A stretch of DNA of 64,000 bases from Paenibacillus_D sp047238105 (lineage in GTDB: Bacteria > Bacillota > Bacilli > Paenibacillales > Paenibacillaceae), in contig NZ_JBDFMD010000001.1 of the NCBI RefSeq assembly GCF_047238105.1, positions 4,650,001 to 4,714,000 on the forward strand, written 5' to 3'. Positions 26,373 to 35,377 of the stretch are shown here, in pieces. The stretch's first letter is position 1. Each line of letters begins with the position of its first letter. A program made the position numbers and the translations under genes. The notes under the pieces were generated by a model that saw only the letters and a program-made list of their open reading frames with translations, had not been told where the DNA came from and made no database searches.

Positions 26373-29300
26373 ATGAAGAGGATCAAACGGTTTATCGACG
26401 AGCTGGCGGCAGGCCAATATGCGGAGCGGGTCCCGTTGGGGGCGTGGCGGGCCAGGCGCTCGATCTATGAAGGGCCGGGCGAGTACCGCGTTCTCGATGC
26501 CGAGGAGGGTACGGCAGCGGTTGGCGACTGGCTGATCGATACCGGGATGACGATTCGGCTCGAGCAGGCCGTTGAGCTGCCTGAGCATTGGCAAGGCAGC
26601 GCGGCGGGGCTGCTCGTTCGGGCGGGAGCGCCCGGAAGAGCAACCATTCACGAAGGGCTCGTAAGCTTGGACGGTGTGCCCCATCACGGACTCGATCGCA
26701 ATCGCAGCTTTGCCTCGCTCCCGGCTGGCCAGTCGGCATGGCAGGTGTCCATCGAGCTCTACAATCCGATCGCCCAGTCGATCGATGCGCTCAACCATCA
26801 GAATGAGCCTGCAGAATACGATCCGGCGCCGCTGCAGCTGCTGGCGAGCGAGCTGGTACGGGTCAATCAGCCGCTGCAGCGGCTGCTGTACACGGTCAAG
26901 GTATATGGCGAAGCGGCCGAGCTGTTGCCCGAAGGGGATCTGAACCGCTCGGACATCCTGCATGCGCTGCAGCGGACCGAGTCGGGATACCGAGCCTTGA
27001 CGCCGGAAGCGATCCTGGCCGGGACAGGTCTGACCGAACTGGAGCAGGAGCTGCTGGCGGCGGTCCGGCATACGGGTGCGCACAGCCGCGGCGTCATGCA
27101 CATGGTCGGCCAGTCGCACATCGACCTGGCCTGGCTGTGGCCCGCCAAGGAGACGGTGCGCAAGTGCAGCCGCACCTTCTCGACGATGAGCACGCTGCTG
27201 GATGAATATCCGGCGTTCACCTACGCTCAGAGTCAGCCGCAGACATATGCCTATGTCAAGGAGCACTATCCTGCGCTGTACGACCGGGTGAAGGCGCACA
27301 TCGCCACCGGCCGCTGGGAGGTCGTCGGCGGCATGTGGATTGAGCCGGATCTCAACATCCCTTCCGGCGAATCGCTCGTGCGGCAGCTCATCCACGGCAT
27401 GCGCTTCTATGAGGAGGAGTTCGGCGTCCGGCCGCGGATCGAGTGGCTGCCGGATACGTTTGGCTACTGCGCCTCGCTGCCGCAGCTGCTGCGCCTGGCG
27501 GACATGGAGTACTTCATGACGACCAAGATGAACTGGAACGATACGAATCCGTTTCCTTATGATTTGTTCCAATGGACCGGAATCGACGGCAGCGCTGTAT
27601 TATCCTACCTTTGTCACGGCATCAACGAGTATACCCACCCGCAGGAGCTCGGCACGCACTGGGACAGCTTCAAGCAGAAGGCGTCGCACCCCGAACAGAT
27701 GCTGCTCTACGGCCATGGCGACGGCGGCGGCGGGGTGACGCGGGAGATGCTGGAGATGGCCGAACGCTCCGAGTCGCTGCCCGGCCTGCCGGCTGTGAAG
27801 TTCAGCAGTGCGCATGCCTTCTTCGACGGGGTGCGGGATAGCGGCGCGGAGCTGCCGGTATGGCAGGGGGACATGTATCTGGAGCTGCATCGCGGCACGT
27901 ATACGACCCATGCCCGCAACAAGCTGTGGAACCGCCGGGCCGAGGCGCTCTACCGCGAAGCCGAGCTGTGGGGCACGCTGAAGACGCTGGCTGGCGGGGA
28001 GCAAGGGCCGTCCCTGGAGGAGGGCTGGAAGCTGCTGCTCTTCAACCAGTTCCACGACATCATCCCGGGGACGTCAATCCCGCAGGTCTATGAGCGGTCG
28101 ACGAAGGATTACGAGCAGATCCTTGCTTATGGCGAGGAAGCCCGGTCCGCTGCGCTGGTCGCGCTAAGCGCACGCATCGATACCCGTGGCGAAGGCCAGG
28201 CCGTTGTGCTATTCAACAGTCTATCCTGGGACCGAACCGACACAGTCACGCTGAAGGGGGGGCGCGAGTGGCTGGCGCTCCAGGCCTATGACAGCACGGG
28301 CCGGCGGCTGGCCGGGGACAAGCGGCTGACGGCGGAGGGCGGCGTCGAGTGGACGATTACCGCCGAGCACGTCCCGGGGCTCGGCACTTCGGTCATCTGG
28401 CTCCGCGAGCCAGTCGGGGAGGCTGCAGCAGCTGTTGCCGCGACTACGACCGTGGCAACGACTGCGGCATTCGACGGCAGCTGGGAGACGGCGCGGTATA
28501 GCGTCCGCTGGAACGAGCGGGGCGAGCTCACCCGACTCTATGACAAGATCCATGGGCGGGAAGTGCTGAGCGGCGGGGAGCCGGGCAATCGCCTGCAATT
28601 GTTCCACGACCGTCCGCTGGAATGGGATGCCTGGGATATCGATCCCGCCTTTGAGGCGCACCCGGCAGGCGAGCCCGAGCTGCTGTCGGCAGCTGTCGTC
28701 CAGCAAGGAGAGACAGCGGATATCCTCCGGATGTCGTGGTCGCTCTCGGCGTCGACGATCGAGCAGGAGATCGTCTTCCGCCATCATGACGGGCGGATCG
28801 ACTTCGTCACCCGGGTAGACTGGCAGGAGTCGCACAAGCTGCTCAAGGTGGCATTTCCGGTGGAGGTGCTAAGCGACCAGGCGACGTATGAGATCCCATT
28901 CGGCGCGATCCAGCGCAAGACACATCGCAATACAAGTTGGGAAACTGCTCAATACGAGGTGTGCGGGCACCGCTGGGCCGACTTGTCGGAGCAGGGGTAC
29001 GGCGTGGCACTGCTCAACGATTGCAAGTATGGATACGACGTGAAGGGCAGTACGCTTCGGTTGTCCCTGCTGCGGGCAACTGGCTGGCCGGACCCGGGCG
29101 CGGACCGCGGCGAGCAGTTCTTCACCTACTCGCTGCTGCCGCACAGCGGAAGCTGGCAGGATGCGGATGTTGTCAAACGGGGGTGCGAGCTCAACCAACC
29201 GCTGCAGGCGCAGCCGACCCCGGCGCATGAGGGACCACTTCCTGCACGGCATGCTTTCTTGGATCTGGACAGCAGGCAAGTTATCCTCGATACGCTCAAG

Positions 29301-29507
29301 CCGGCTGAATCGGGCGACGGCTATGTTATCCGACTCTACGAGTCGGGAGGCGGCCGTGAGCGAATCAGCCTGCAACTGCCGGAACCCGGAGCGGCCCAGG
29401 AGACCAATCTGCTGGAGCGGCCATTGGGGGAACTCTCCAGCGAGGGCGGCCGCATCGTATTGTCGATGAAGCCGTATGAGGTCAAGACAGTGCGCATCGG
29501 GCGCTAA
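26373..29507 (+). CDS. Alpha-mannosidase, GH38
   Basis: The 1044-residue product has the GH38 zinc motif HIDLAWLWP (His249, Asp251) and the nucleophile Asp361 in EWLPDTFGY. It also shows GGMWIEPDLNIPSGESLVRQ, the GDGGGG loop, and the C-terminal beta-sandwich domains of bacterial alpha-mannosidases. It hydrolyses alpha-mannosides, probably in the cytosol since there is no signal peptide. The ATG at 26373 follows GAAGGAAGGA. It closes the catabolic part of the locus; a terminator at 29625-29655 separates it from the sensor kinase. Confidence 0.93.
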   Translation: MKRIKRFIDELAAGQYAERVPLGAWRARRSIYEGPGEYRVLDAEEGTAAVGDWLIDTGMTIRLEQAVELPEHWQGSAAGLLVRAGAPGRATIHEGLVSLDGVPHHGLDRNRSFASLPAGQSAWQVSIELYNPIAQSIDALNHQNEPAEYDPAPLQLLASELVRVNQPLQRLLYTVKVYGEAAELLPEGDLNRSDILHALQRTESGYRALTPEAILAGTGLTELEQELLAAVRHTGAHSRGVMHMVGQSHIDLAWLWPAKETVRKCSRTFSTMSTLLDEYPAFTYAQSQPQTYAYVKEHYPALYDRVKAHIATGRWEVVGGMWIEPDLNIPSGESLVRQLIHGMRFYEEEFGVRPRIEWLPDTFGYCASLPQLLRLADMEYFMTTKMNWNDTNPFPYDLFQWTGIDGSAVLSYLCHGINEYTHPQELGTHWDSFKQKASHPEQMLLYGHGDGGGGVTREMLEMAERSESLPGLPAVKFSSAHAFFDGVRDSGAELPVWQGDMYLELHRGTYTTHARNKLWNRRAEALYREAELWGTLKTLAGGEQGPSLEEGWKLLLFNQFHDIIPGTSIPQVYERSTKDYEQILAYGEEARSAALVALSARIDTRGEGQAVVLFNSLSWDRTDTVTLKGGREWLALQAYDSTGRRLAGDKRLTAEGGVEWTITAEHVPGLGTSVIWLREPVGEAAAAVAATTTVATTAAFDGSWETARYSVRWNERGELTRLYDKIHGREVLSGGEPGNRLQLFHDRPLEWDAWDIDPAFEAHPAGEPELLSAAVVQQGETADILRMSWSLSASTIEQEIVFRHHDGRIDFVTRVDWQESHKLLKVAFPVEVLSDQATYEIPFGAIQRKTHRNTSWETAQYEVCGHRWADLSEQGYGVALLNDCKYGYDVKGSTLRLSLLRATGWPDPGADRGEQFFTYSLLPHSGSWQDADVVKRGCELNQPLQAQPTPAHEGPLPARHAFLDLDSRQVILDTLKPAESGDGYVIRLYESGGGRERISLQLPEPGAAQETNLLERPLGELSSEGGRIVLSMKPYEVKTVRIGR

Positions 29508-29624
29508 CGGCACTGGCAGCGGGCTTGTTTTTCCCTTGGATGGCAGAGAACAGGCATCGCAGACAGCTTCAACCATAGGCAATTGCTCCGTCGGCATGAT
29601 AGACTGAGGTGTCGGAGCCGGATG

Positions 29625-29655
29625 ACGCGCGGCCACGGGATGGCTGCGCGTTTTT
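29625..29655 (+). terminator. Terminator between the mannosidase operon and the two-component system
   Basis: ACGCGC-G-GCCA (29625-29635) pairs with TGGC-T-GCGCGT (29641-29651) and is followed by a T-run to 29655. The regulatory genes downstream therefore probably have their own promoter in 29656-29801, where I see no clear box pair. Confidence 0.75.
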
Positions 29656-29801
29656 CCGGTGAGAGGCACTGGAGATGGAAGGCAAGGAGGCGCCCCGCCC
29701 CGCGCAGGGCTCGTCCTTGCCATTCCCTCCGGACGGATATACGCAGCGTAAGGCAGATGTCCGGACAGCATTTGCACTCAGCTTGGGAAGGGGGCTTAAG
29801 G

Positions 29802-31619
29802 ATGCGCATCGTCCAACGCTGGCGGGAACAATTAAGCGGTTACACCCCGCTCCGGGATAATATGTTCGTCAAGCTGATGATCGTCTTCGCTTTGATCTCT
29901 GTCCTGACAATTGCGGTGGTATCTTATATGCTGTACCTCTATATGTCCCGTTCCATCATCAATGCGGAGCTGGAGACGCAGAAGAAGGCGATCGCCAGTG
30001 TCGGGCAGTACCTTGAACAGCGGCATGAGACGGTACAGGCTTTTATGAATAATGTGTATCGTGACAATCGGCTGGCTCAGGACCTCGTCTATTATCTGCA
30101 GCATTCCTTCGAAGATTACATCCGGTTTCGGCTGGATCAATCCTATGAGAATCTGTTCAACAATCCCAGGCAGATCCATGTCACGCTGAAGCAGACGCTG
30201 GAGGACATGCCCGAGGTCAAGCATATCCTGCTGTACAGCGCCGACAGGCAGACGCTTCATGCGTTCAGTCAGGACCGGGAACCGATGATTATCGCAACCA
30301 ACGCCGCCCGCTCCTACATTCCGGATGTCATGGCGAGCGAGACCGGAGCGGCTTCGGTGCCCAATGTGTGGCTCCTTCGCACACTTCCGCAGCTCGCAGG
30401 CAATCTCTATTCCTTCCGGGTGCCGATCAACGATCCAGTCGCGATGAAGCAGATCGGCCAGTTGATGTTTATCTATGATGCGGATGCGATCGGTACAGTG
30501 GTCGAGTCGTCTGCAGAGGATCTCAAAGGAAGCATCCTGGTGCTGTCTCCTGAAGCTGATGTCATCTACGACTCGTCGGCACGCTATTACGGCCGGGACT
30601 ATCCCTATATGCAGGCGATCCAGTCGCTGGACGATAGCGAGCGGCTTGATGAGCCGTCTTACATTACGAGGCAGCCGCAGCATCATGCCGGTTTCATCGT
30701 CGCCGGGGTGGCGCCGGTCCGCGAAGTGGCCGAGAGTTATGAAGGGCTGCGGCGGACGATCCTCGTCGTCAGTCTGCTCTGCATGTTTGTCGTACTGATC
30801 GTGCCCTCGCTGTTCGTACTCAACGTCGCCAAACGGACGTACAAAATCATCCGTTTCATGCGCAAAGTGGAGCAGGGCAATCTGGGAGCCCGGTTGCAGG
30901 ACAAGCAAAAGGATGAGCTGGGGCAGATCGCGAGCAGCTTCAACCGGATGCTGGAGGAGCTGAGCCGTCATATCGAGCGGGAGTATAAAGCCGAGATCCG
31001 CCAAAAGCACGCGGAGCTGGAGGCGCTGCAGGCGCGGATTAACCCGCATTTTCTCCACAATACGTTGGAGGTGATCCGGATGCGGGCGATCTCGCGCGGG
31101 GTGCACGATGTCGGAGAGATGATCTATAGTCTGGCGATGCTCTTTCGCAGCTTCGTCCGCCCCGATCCGGAGCTTACGCTGACCGATGAGCTGGAGAACT
31201 GCCGGCTATATCTGGAGCTGTTCCGGATTCGCTACCAGGACCATTTCACGTATGAGATCGATTATGCTCCCAAGCTCGGCGAGCTTCCAGTCGCCCGGAT
31301 GCTGATCCAGCCGGTCATCGAAAATTATATCGTGCATGGCATCCGGCTCGGCCAGACGGATAATAAGCTGTGTATCCGGGTTACAGAGGGGGCAGGTGTA
31401 CTGACGATTCGCGTGTGGGACAATGGGGTTGGTATTCAGCCGGAGCGTCTGAGAGACATTCTGCAGGGACTGGAGCTTCCGGAACAAAGCGGACAGTCCT
31501 TTGGGCTGCGCAGCGTCCATGAACGGATCCGGCTGTTATACGGCAGCGGGTACGGGATCCGAATGGAGAGCGAGCCTGGCGAAGGCACGACGGTCTGGAT
31601 CACATTTCCTGCGGGCTAG
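29802..31619 (+). CDS. Sensor histidine kinase, YesM/LytS-type
   Basis: The 605-residue product has two transmembrane helices (about 20-40 and 320-345) bracketing a large extracellular sensor domain. A HAMP segment, the phospho-acceptor region with INPHFLHNTLEVIRMRA and a HATPase domain with VWDNGVGIQPERL and GLRSVHERIRLLYG follow. This is the YesM class that works with AraC-type response regulators controlling sugar operons. The start is ATG 29802; the frame is open 219 bp further upstream but with no ribosome site there. The partner gene begins 12 bp downstream. Confidence 0.92.
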   Translation: MRIVQRWREQLSGYTPLRDNMFVKLMIVFALISVLTIAVVSYMLYLYMSRSIINAELETQKKAIASVGQYLEQRHETVQAFMNNVYRDNRLAQDLVYYLQHSFEDYIRFRLDQSYENLFNNPRQIHVTLKQTLEDMPEVKHILLYSADRQTLHAFSQDREPMIIATNAARSYIPDVMASETGAASVPNVWLLRTLPQLAGNLYSFRVPINDPVAMKQIGQLMFIYDADAIGTVVESSAEDLKGSILVLSPEADVIYDSSARYYGRDYPYMQAIQSLDDSERLDEPSYITRQPQHHAGFIVAGVAPVREVAESYEGLRRTILVVSLLCMFVVLIVPSLFVLNVAKRTYKIIRFMRKVEQGNLGARLQDKQKDELGQIASSFNRMLEELSRHIEREYKAEIRQKHAELEALQARINPHFLHNTLEVIRMRAISRGVHDVGEMIYSLAMLFRSFVRPDPELTLTDELENCRLYLELFRIRYQDHFTYEIDYAPKLGELPVARMLIQPVIENYIVHGIRLGQTDNKLCIRVTEGAGVLTIRVWDNGVGIQPERLRDILQGLELPEQSGQSFGLRSVHERIRLLYGSGYGIRMESEPGEGTTVWITFPAG

Positions 31620-31631
31620 GAGGAGAAGCGT

Positions 31632-33134
31632 ATGCATACTGTACTGATTGTAGATGATGAACCGTTTATTATCGAGGGACTGTACCATATTATCGATTGG
31701 CATGCCTTGGGTCTGAAGATCGTCGGTCATGCCGCGAACGGGCAGGCCGCGCTGGATCTACTGGCCCGGGAGCGGGTCGATATCCTGATCACGGACATCT
31801 CGATGCCGGTGATGGGCGGACTGGAACTGATCGGCCATGCCAGAGCCGAGTACCCGGAGCTGAAGATCGTGGTCCTGAGCGGGTATAATGAGTTCGATTA
31901 TCTAAAGCAGGCGATGCGCTCCGGGATCGAGAACTATCTGCTCAAGCCCGTCAATGTCGAAGAGCTGCGGGCGACGATGGCCAGCGCCGTAGAGAAATTG
32001 CGCACGGTTCCTCATCCGCGCTGGTCGGACGAGGACATCGATCTGCTCCGCAATACGATCGTCTACCGTTGGCTCACTGGCGGCATCTCGCCGGGAGAGC
32101 TTAAGGAGCGGGCGGCTGTATTGGAGCTCCCGATCGCATCGCCTTATTATCTGCCGGCCATTATCCGTAGGGAAGAGCCGGCTGACAGAGATTATGAGAG
32201 GGTAAGGGAGCATGCCTACACACCGGGTACGATTGTGCTGCCTAACCTCAAGGGAGAGATCGTCGTCCTCTATGCCGCGGATGCTGCAGAGGATCTGAAG
32301 GCGCTGGCGCTGGCGCAGCTGAAGCCGCTGCTGACGGAGCTTGCAGGACCTGTCCATCTGGCGCTGGGTACGGTGGCAGGAGGCGCCAGGGCGGTGAGTG
32401 AGAGCTATCAACACGCATGCGCAGCTGCAGACTATGCCTTGGTCTGGCCGGAGAGCGGCGTCTTGGACTATGATGCTTTGCACCGGCAAGAGCCAGCGGC
32501 TCAGGATGCGCTGAATTGGGATAACTATGCCCGGCTGATCGCGGGCCGGGACAAGCAGCGGCTGCAAGAATATGTAGCGGAGGAATTTGCGCGGCTGAGC
32601 CGGCAGCCGGGTATCACGCCGGCAGCGGTGCGCAACAGCGCAGTCGAGCTGATCGTCAGGTTCAAGACGGAGCTGATACAGCTCCGAGCCATAGAAGAGC
32701 CGGAGCTGTATCAGGAGGAGCTGCATCTGGCAGCGAACAGCGGATCGCTCGCCCAGTTGACGACCCTGGTGCAGGGTGTGGCGGAGCATACGGTCGATGC
32801 GCTGGTCAAGACCGTCAAAAGCCCGGTGATTGCGCAGATCCTCACCCGGATCGATACCGACTACAGGGAGCCGATGTCGCTGAAGACGCTGGGGCAGGAA
32901 TACAAAGTACATCCGGTGTATCTGGGCCAGCTGTTCCATAAGGAGCTGAAGGAGCCCTTCACGGAATATCTGAACAGATACCGCGTCGAGAAAGCCAAGG
33001 AGCTGCTCCGCAGCAGCAACCGCAAGGTGCAGGAGATCGCCCAGGAGGTAGGCTACTGGGAGACGGGCTACTTCTACAAGCAGTTCAAAAAGCATGTCGG
33101 CGTCTCGCCGATGGATTATCGGGAGCTGACATGA
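31632..33134 (+). CDS. Response regulator, YesN-type (REC plus AraC HTH)
   Basis: The 500-residue protein has an N-terminal receiver domain (VLIVDDEPFIIEGL, phospho-Asp in ILITDISMPVMGG, Lys in NYLLKPVN). A variable middle section and a C-terminal AraC double HTH follow (LKTLGQEYKVHPVYLGQLF; VQEIAQEVGYWETGYFYKQF). It pairs with the kinase just upstream and most likely activates the importer/mannosidase operon at 18263-29507. The ATG at 31632 follows AGGAGGAGAAGCGT. Confidence 0.93.
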   Translation: MHTVLIVDDEPFIIEGLYHIIDWHALGLKIVGHAANGQAALDLLARERVDILITDISMPVMGGLELIGHARAEYPELKIVVLSGYNEFDYLKQAMRSGIENYLLKPVNVEELRATMASAVEKLRTVPHPRWSDEDIDLLRNTIVYRWLTGGISPGELKERAAVLELPIASPYYLPAIIRREEPADRDYERVREHAYTPGTIVLPNLKGEIVVLYAADAAEDLKALALAQLKPLLTELAGPVHLALGTVAGGARAVSESYQHACAAADYALVWPESGVLDYDALHRQEPAAQDALNWDNYARLIAGRDKQRLQEYVAEEFARLSRQPGITPAAVRNSAVELIVRFKTELIQLRAIEEPELYQEELHLAANSGSLAQLTTLVQGVAEHTVDALVKTVKSPVIAQILTRIDTDYREPMSLKTLGQEYKVHPVYLGQLFHKELKEPFTEYLNRYRVEKAKELLRSSNRKVQEIAQEVGYWETGYFYKQFKKHVGVSPMDYRELT

Positions 33135-33146
33135 CGTCAGCTCCTT
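33122..33146 (+). terminator. Hairpin overlapping the end of the response regulator gene
   Basis: ggagctgac (33122-33130) pairs with gtcagctcc (33136-33144) around the TGA stop. Only a weak T-rich tail (ttggcttt) follows, so terminator function is tentative. It separates two converging genes. Confidence 0.45.
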
Positions 33147-33158
33147 GGCTTTGGAAGG

Positions 33159-34178
33159 CTAGTTGGCGTCAGCCAGCGTCACTCCTTCCGCATGAACCTG
33201 GCTGAGGAAGCCGGCTGCGCGATGGATATATTCCTTGGGATGAACCTGGAAGAGCAGCTCATGCTTGCCGCCGGGTACGATCCACTCCGAAGACAAGGGA
33301 TGCGTCTGAAGTGCCGAGACGGCCTCAGCGATGTGGACGGGAGCTTTGTCATCCTCTGTGCCGTGAATCAGATAGATCGGCATGCGGTAGACGGCTTGAC
33401 GGGCTTGCTCGATCTGAAGCTGACTGAAGCTGGTCCCCGTCCAGAGGGGCAGCATCGCCTTGATAAGCGGCAATGACGGATATCGGGGCAGATTGACGAA
33501 TTGCGTAATAGTGTCGAACAGCGTGTCCGGATCGGCCAGAAAGGTGCTGTCCAGAATCATGGCATCGATGAGATCCGTCTCCAAAGCCGCTTGCAGTGCG
33601 GTGCCTGCGCCCATCGAGAAGCCCCAGACGACGACGTTGTCCGCTCCCTGCTGCCGCGCGAAATCGACAGCTGCCAGCAGCTGCTGGGCCTCCTCCTGCC
33701 CGCCTGTGGCAGGGGCACGGTCAAGCTTGGAGGCATACGCGTAGTCGAAAAGAAGGACATTGTAGTCGAGTCCGCTCATCAGATTGGCCAGCTCATACAT
33801 CGGCACCCAAGTCTCCTCGCGATTCGCTCCGTAGCCATGGCTGAAGACGATCGTCCGCGACGATTCCGACTGAGCCGGGATGTACCAGCCGTGCACCTTC
33901 GTTTTGCCGCTGGCGCTCGGGAAGGTGACATCGCTGTAGGGCAGATTCTTGGCCTCCATCGGATTGGAGGTGAGAGGGGCAACGTATGGATAAGCGAGCA
34001 TCCAGGCGACGAAGCCGTGAAAGGCGACGATCAGCAGGATGCCGAAGACCAGGACTGAGGAGAGCAGGGCGATCCACAGATGCGTGCGGCGGCGGGTGAT
34101 GACCGGAGAAGAAGGGACGACGGGACGAGCCGGGCGGCGGCTGTCCGGGGACTGGGGTGCGGTCGCAGAGGTGTGCAT
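33159..34178 (-). CDS. Membrane-anchored alpha/beta hydrolase
   Basis: The 339-residue product has one N-terminal transmembrane helix (about residues 34-58) and an alpha/beta-hydrolase fold: HGYGANREETW oxyanion region, nucleophile Ser in WGFSMGAG, Asp in HGTEDDKAPV and a terminal His in PGGKHELLF. Substrate unknown; the layout resembles B. subtilis YqkD/YtaP-like hydrolases. The chosen ATG (34178) is 10 bases after GGGAGG; the ATG at 34187 is too close to that site. It is divergent from the IclR gene, with 213 bp between them. Confidence 0.85.
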   Translation of the reverse strand: MHTSATAPQSPDSRRPARPVVPSSPVITRRRTHLWIALLSSVLVFGILLIVAFHGFVAWMLAYPYVAPLTSNPMEAKNLPYSDVTFPSASGKTKVHGWYIPAQSESSRTIVFSHGYGANREETWVPMYELANLMSGLDYNVLLFDYAYASKLDRAPATGGQEEAQQLLAAVDFARQQGADNVVVWGFSMGAGTALQAALETDLIDAMILDSTFLADPDTLFDTITQFVNLPRYPSLPLIKAMLPLWTGTSFSQLQIEQARQAVYRMPIYLIHGTEDDKAPVHIAEAVSALQTHPLSSEWIVPGGKHELLFQVHPKEYIHRAAGFLSQVHAEGVTLADAN

Positions 34179-34213
34179 GGCAGCCATTCCTCCCTTGAGG
34201 ATTAATCGGTCCG

Positions 34214-34223
34214 AAAGCGCTTT
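34214..34223. promoter_or_regulatory. Cre-like palindromic core upstream of the hydrolase
   Basis: AAAGCGCTTT within CGAAAGCGCTTTAT resembles the centre of a CcpA site. It lies 36 bp from the hydrolase start. The outer consensus bases match only in part, so this is weak. Confidence 0.25.
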
Positions 34224-34317
34224 ATATTTCTATCGTATGACTTTAGGACTAGAGCTGTCAATTGGTGACGAACGATTGTAAGCCAGTTGTAACCGTACTG
34301 AAATAAAAGGCGGTCGC

Positions 34318-34376
34318 TAGACGCCATCCCCTGCGATGGGTTATACTAGATGGTATTAAGTTTCATTCTATGGAAC
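34318..34376 (+). promoter_or_regulatory. Promoter and palindromic operator of the IclR gene
   Basis: TAGACG (34318-34323) and TATACT (34342-34347) with an 18-bp spacer form a plausible promoter. A 17-bp near-perfect palindrome, GTTTCAT-TCT-ATGGAAC, lies at 34360-34376, just past the expected transcription start. The form GTTYCAT-N3-ATGRAAC resembles known IclR-family operators, so autoregulation is likely. Confidence 0.5.
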
Positions 34377-34391
34377 AAGGGGGCGGGCGCG

Positions 34392-35138
34392 ATGGAAGAG
34401 GGCAAATCGACGATCCGCGCAGTCGAGCGGGCGTTGGATATCCTGCTGTGCTTTACTTCCGGTACGGATCTGGCGATGAGCGAGATCGCCGAGCAGGTGG
34501 GGCTGCACAAGAGCACGGTCCATCGGATGCTGGCGACGCTGGAGGAGAAGGGCTTCGTTATGCGGGACCGTGCGACCGACCGTTATCGGCTCGGTATGCG
34601 GGTATGGGAACTGTCCGCTCATTTGTCTGCTACTGACGACCCGGCCGTTATCTGGCTGCCGGAGATGGAGCGGCTCCGCGATCAGCTTGGCGAGACGGTA
34701 AGCTTGTATGTGCGGGACGGTCAGGAGCGGATCCGCATCCAGGCGGTGCAGAGCAGCCAGGCGGTCAGGCGGGTCGCTCCGGTCGGCGTCCGGCTGCCCC
34801 TGTACGTCGGCGCCTCCAGCAAGGTGCTGGTCGCTTTTGCAGATCCGCAGGAGCGCGAGGCGATCCTCTCTGGCGGCGAGTGGCCGGCAGGCGTAGATGC
34901 CGGGGCTTACCGGGCGCAGCTCGAGGAGATCGTCCGGTCGGGGTATGCGACGAGCATCGAGGAGCGTGAAGCGGGCGCGGCTGCCGTCGCTGCACCGATC
35001 TTCGACCGCAGCGGGCGCCTGGCTGCCGTGCTGTCGATCTCGGGTCCGGCCAGCCGGCTCACCATGGAGCGGATGCGGGAGATCGCACCGGCGGTTATGG
35101 CCGCGTCCCGGCTGATGGGGACGATGCTCCGACCATAG
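34392..35138 (+). CDS. IclR-family transcriptional regulator
   Basis: The 248-residue product has an N-terminal winged HTH (AMSEIAEQVGLHKSTVHRML at about residues 28-47). A C-terminal effector domain follows with RVAPVGVRLPLYVGASSKVLVAF, GYATSIEEREAGAAAVAAPIFD and LAAVLSISGPASRL, all standard for IclR. The ligand is unknown and no catabolic gene is adjacent apart from the divergent hydrolase. The start is ATG 34392 after AAGGGGG; the ATG at 34350 is inside the promoter region. Confidence 0.92.
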   Translation: MEEGKSTIRAVERALDILLCFTSGTDLAMSEIAEQVGLHKSTVHRMLATLEEKGFVMRDRATDRYRLGMRVWELSAHLSATDDPAVIWLPEMERLRDQLGETVSLYVRDGQERIRIQAVQSSQAVRRVAPVGVRLPLYVGASSKVLVAFADPQEREAILSGGEWPAGVDAGAYRAQLEEIVRSGYATSIEEREAGAAAVAAPIFDRSGRLAAVLSISGPASRLTMERMREIAPAVMAASRLMGTMLRP

Positions 35139-35159
35139 CTTAAGGACAGTATGAAGATA

Positions 35160-35192
35160 ACCGCCAGGGCACGGGCACCCTGGCGGTTTTTT
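35160..35192 (+). terminator. Terminator after the IclR gene
   Basis: A 10-bp perfect stem (accgccaggg with ccctggcggt) is followed by TTTTTT at 35187-35192. A dispersed repeat begins directly after it. Confidence 0.88.
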
Positions 35193-35197
35193 GCGGT

Positions 35198-35377
35198 TGC
35201 AGTTTTGCTTTGCAAAACTCTCAGGCGAAGCCGTTTCACCTTGAAATATAAGAGAGTATATGTCTTCACATATCTACTTAGCTTCTATTTCTCCGGAATG
35301 AAACTTGCTACGCCGTGTGCTTACGAAGCCAGTTTTGCTTTGCAAAACTCTCAGGCGAAGCCGTTTCACCTTGACCG
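35198..35377. repeat. Dispersed structured repeat, copy 2 (full, with duplicated end)
   Basis: About 45 bp, starting gcagttttgctttgcaaaac and ending gtttcaccttga, occurs twice (about 35200-35245 and 35332-35377). Between the copies is the body shared with copies 1, 3 and 4 (atataag...agtatatg...ctactt...ctccggaatgaaac). It includes the hairpin AGTTTTG-ctttg-CAAAACT. GGAATGAAAC...GCGCC-type sequence can pair with the GGCGAAGCCGTTTCA end, making a large imperfect palindrome. The right end supplies the stop codon of the gbsR gene. Confidence 0.75.
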
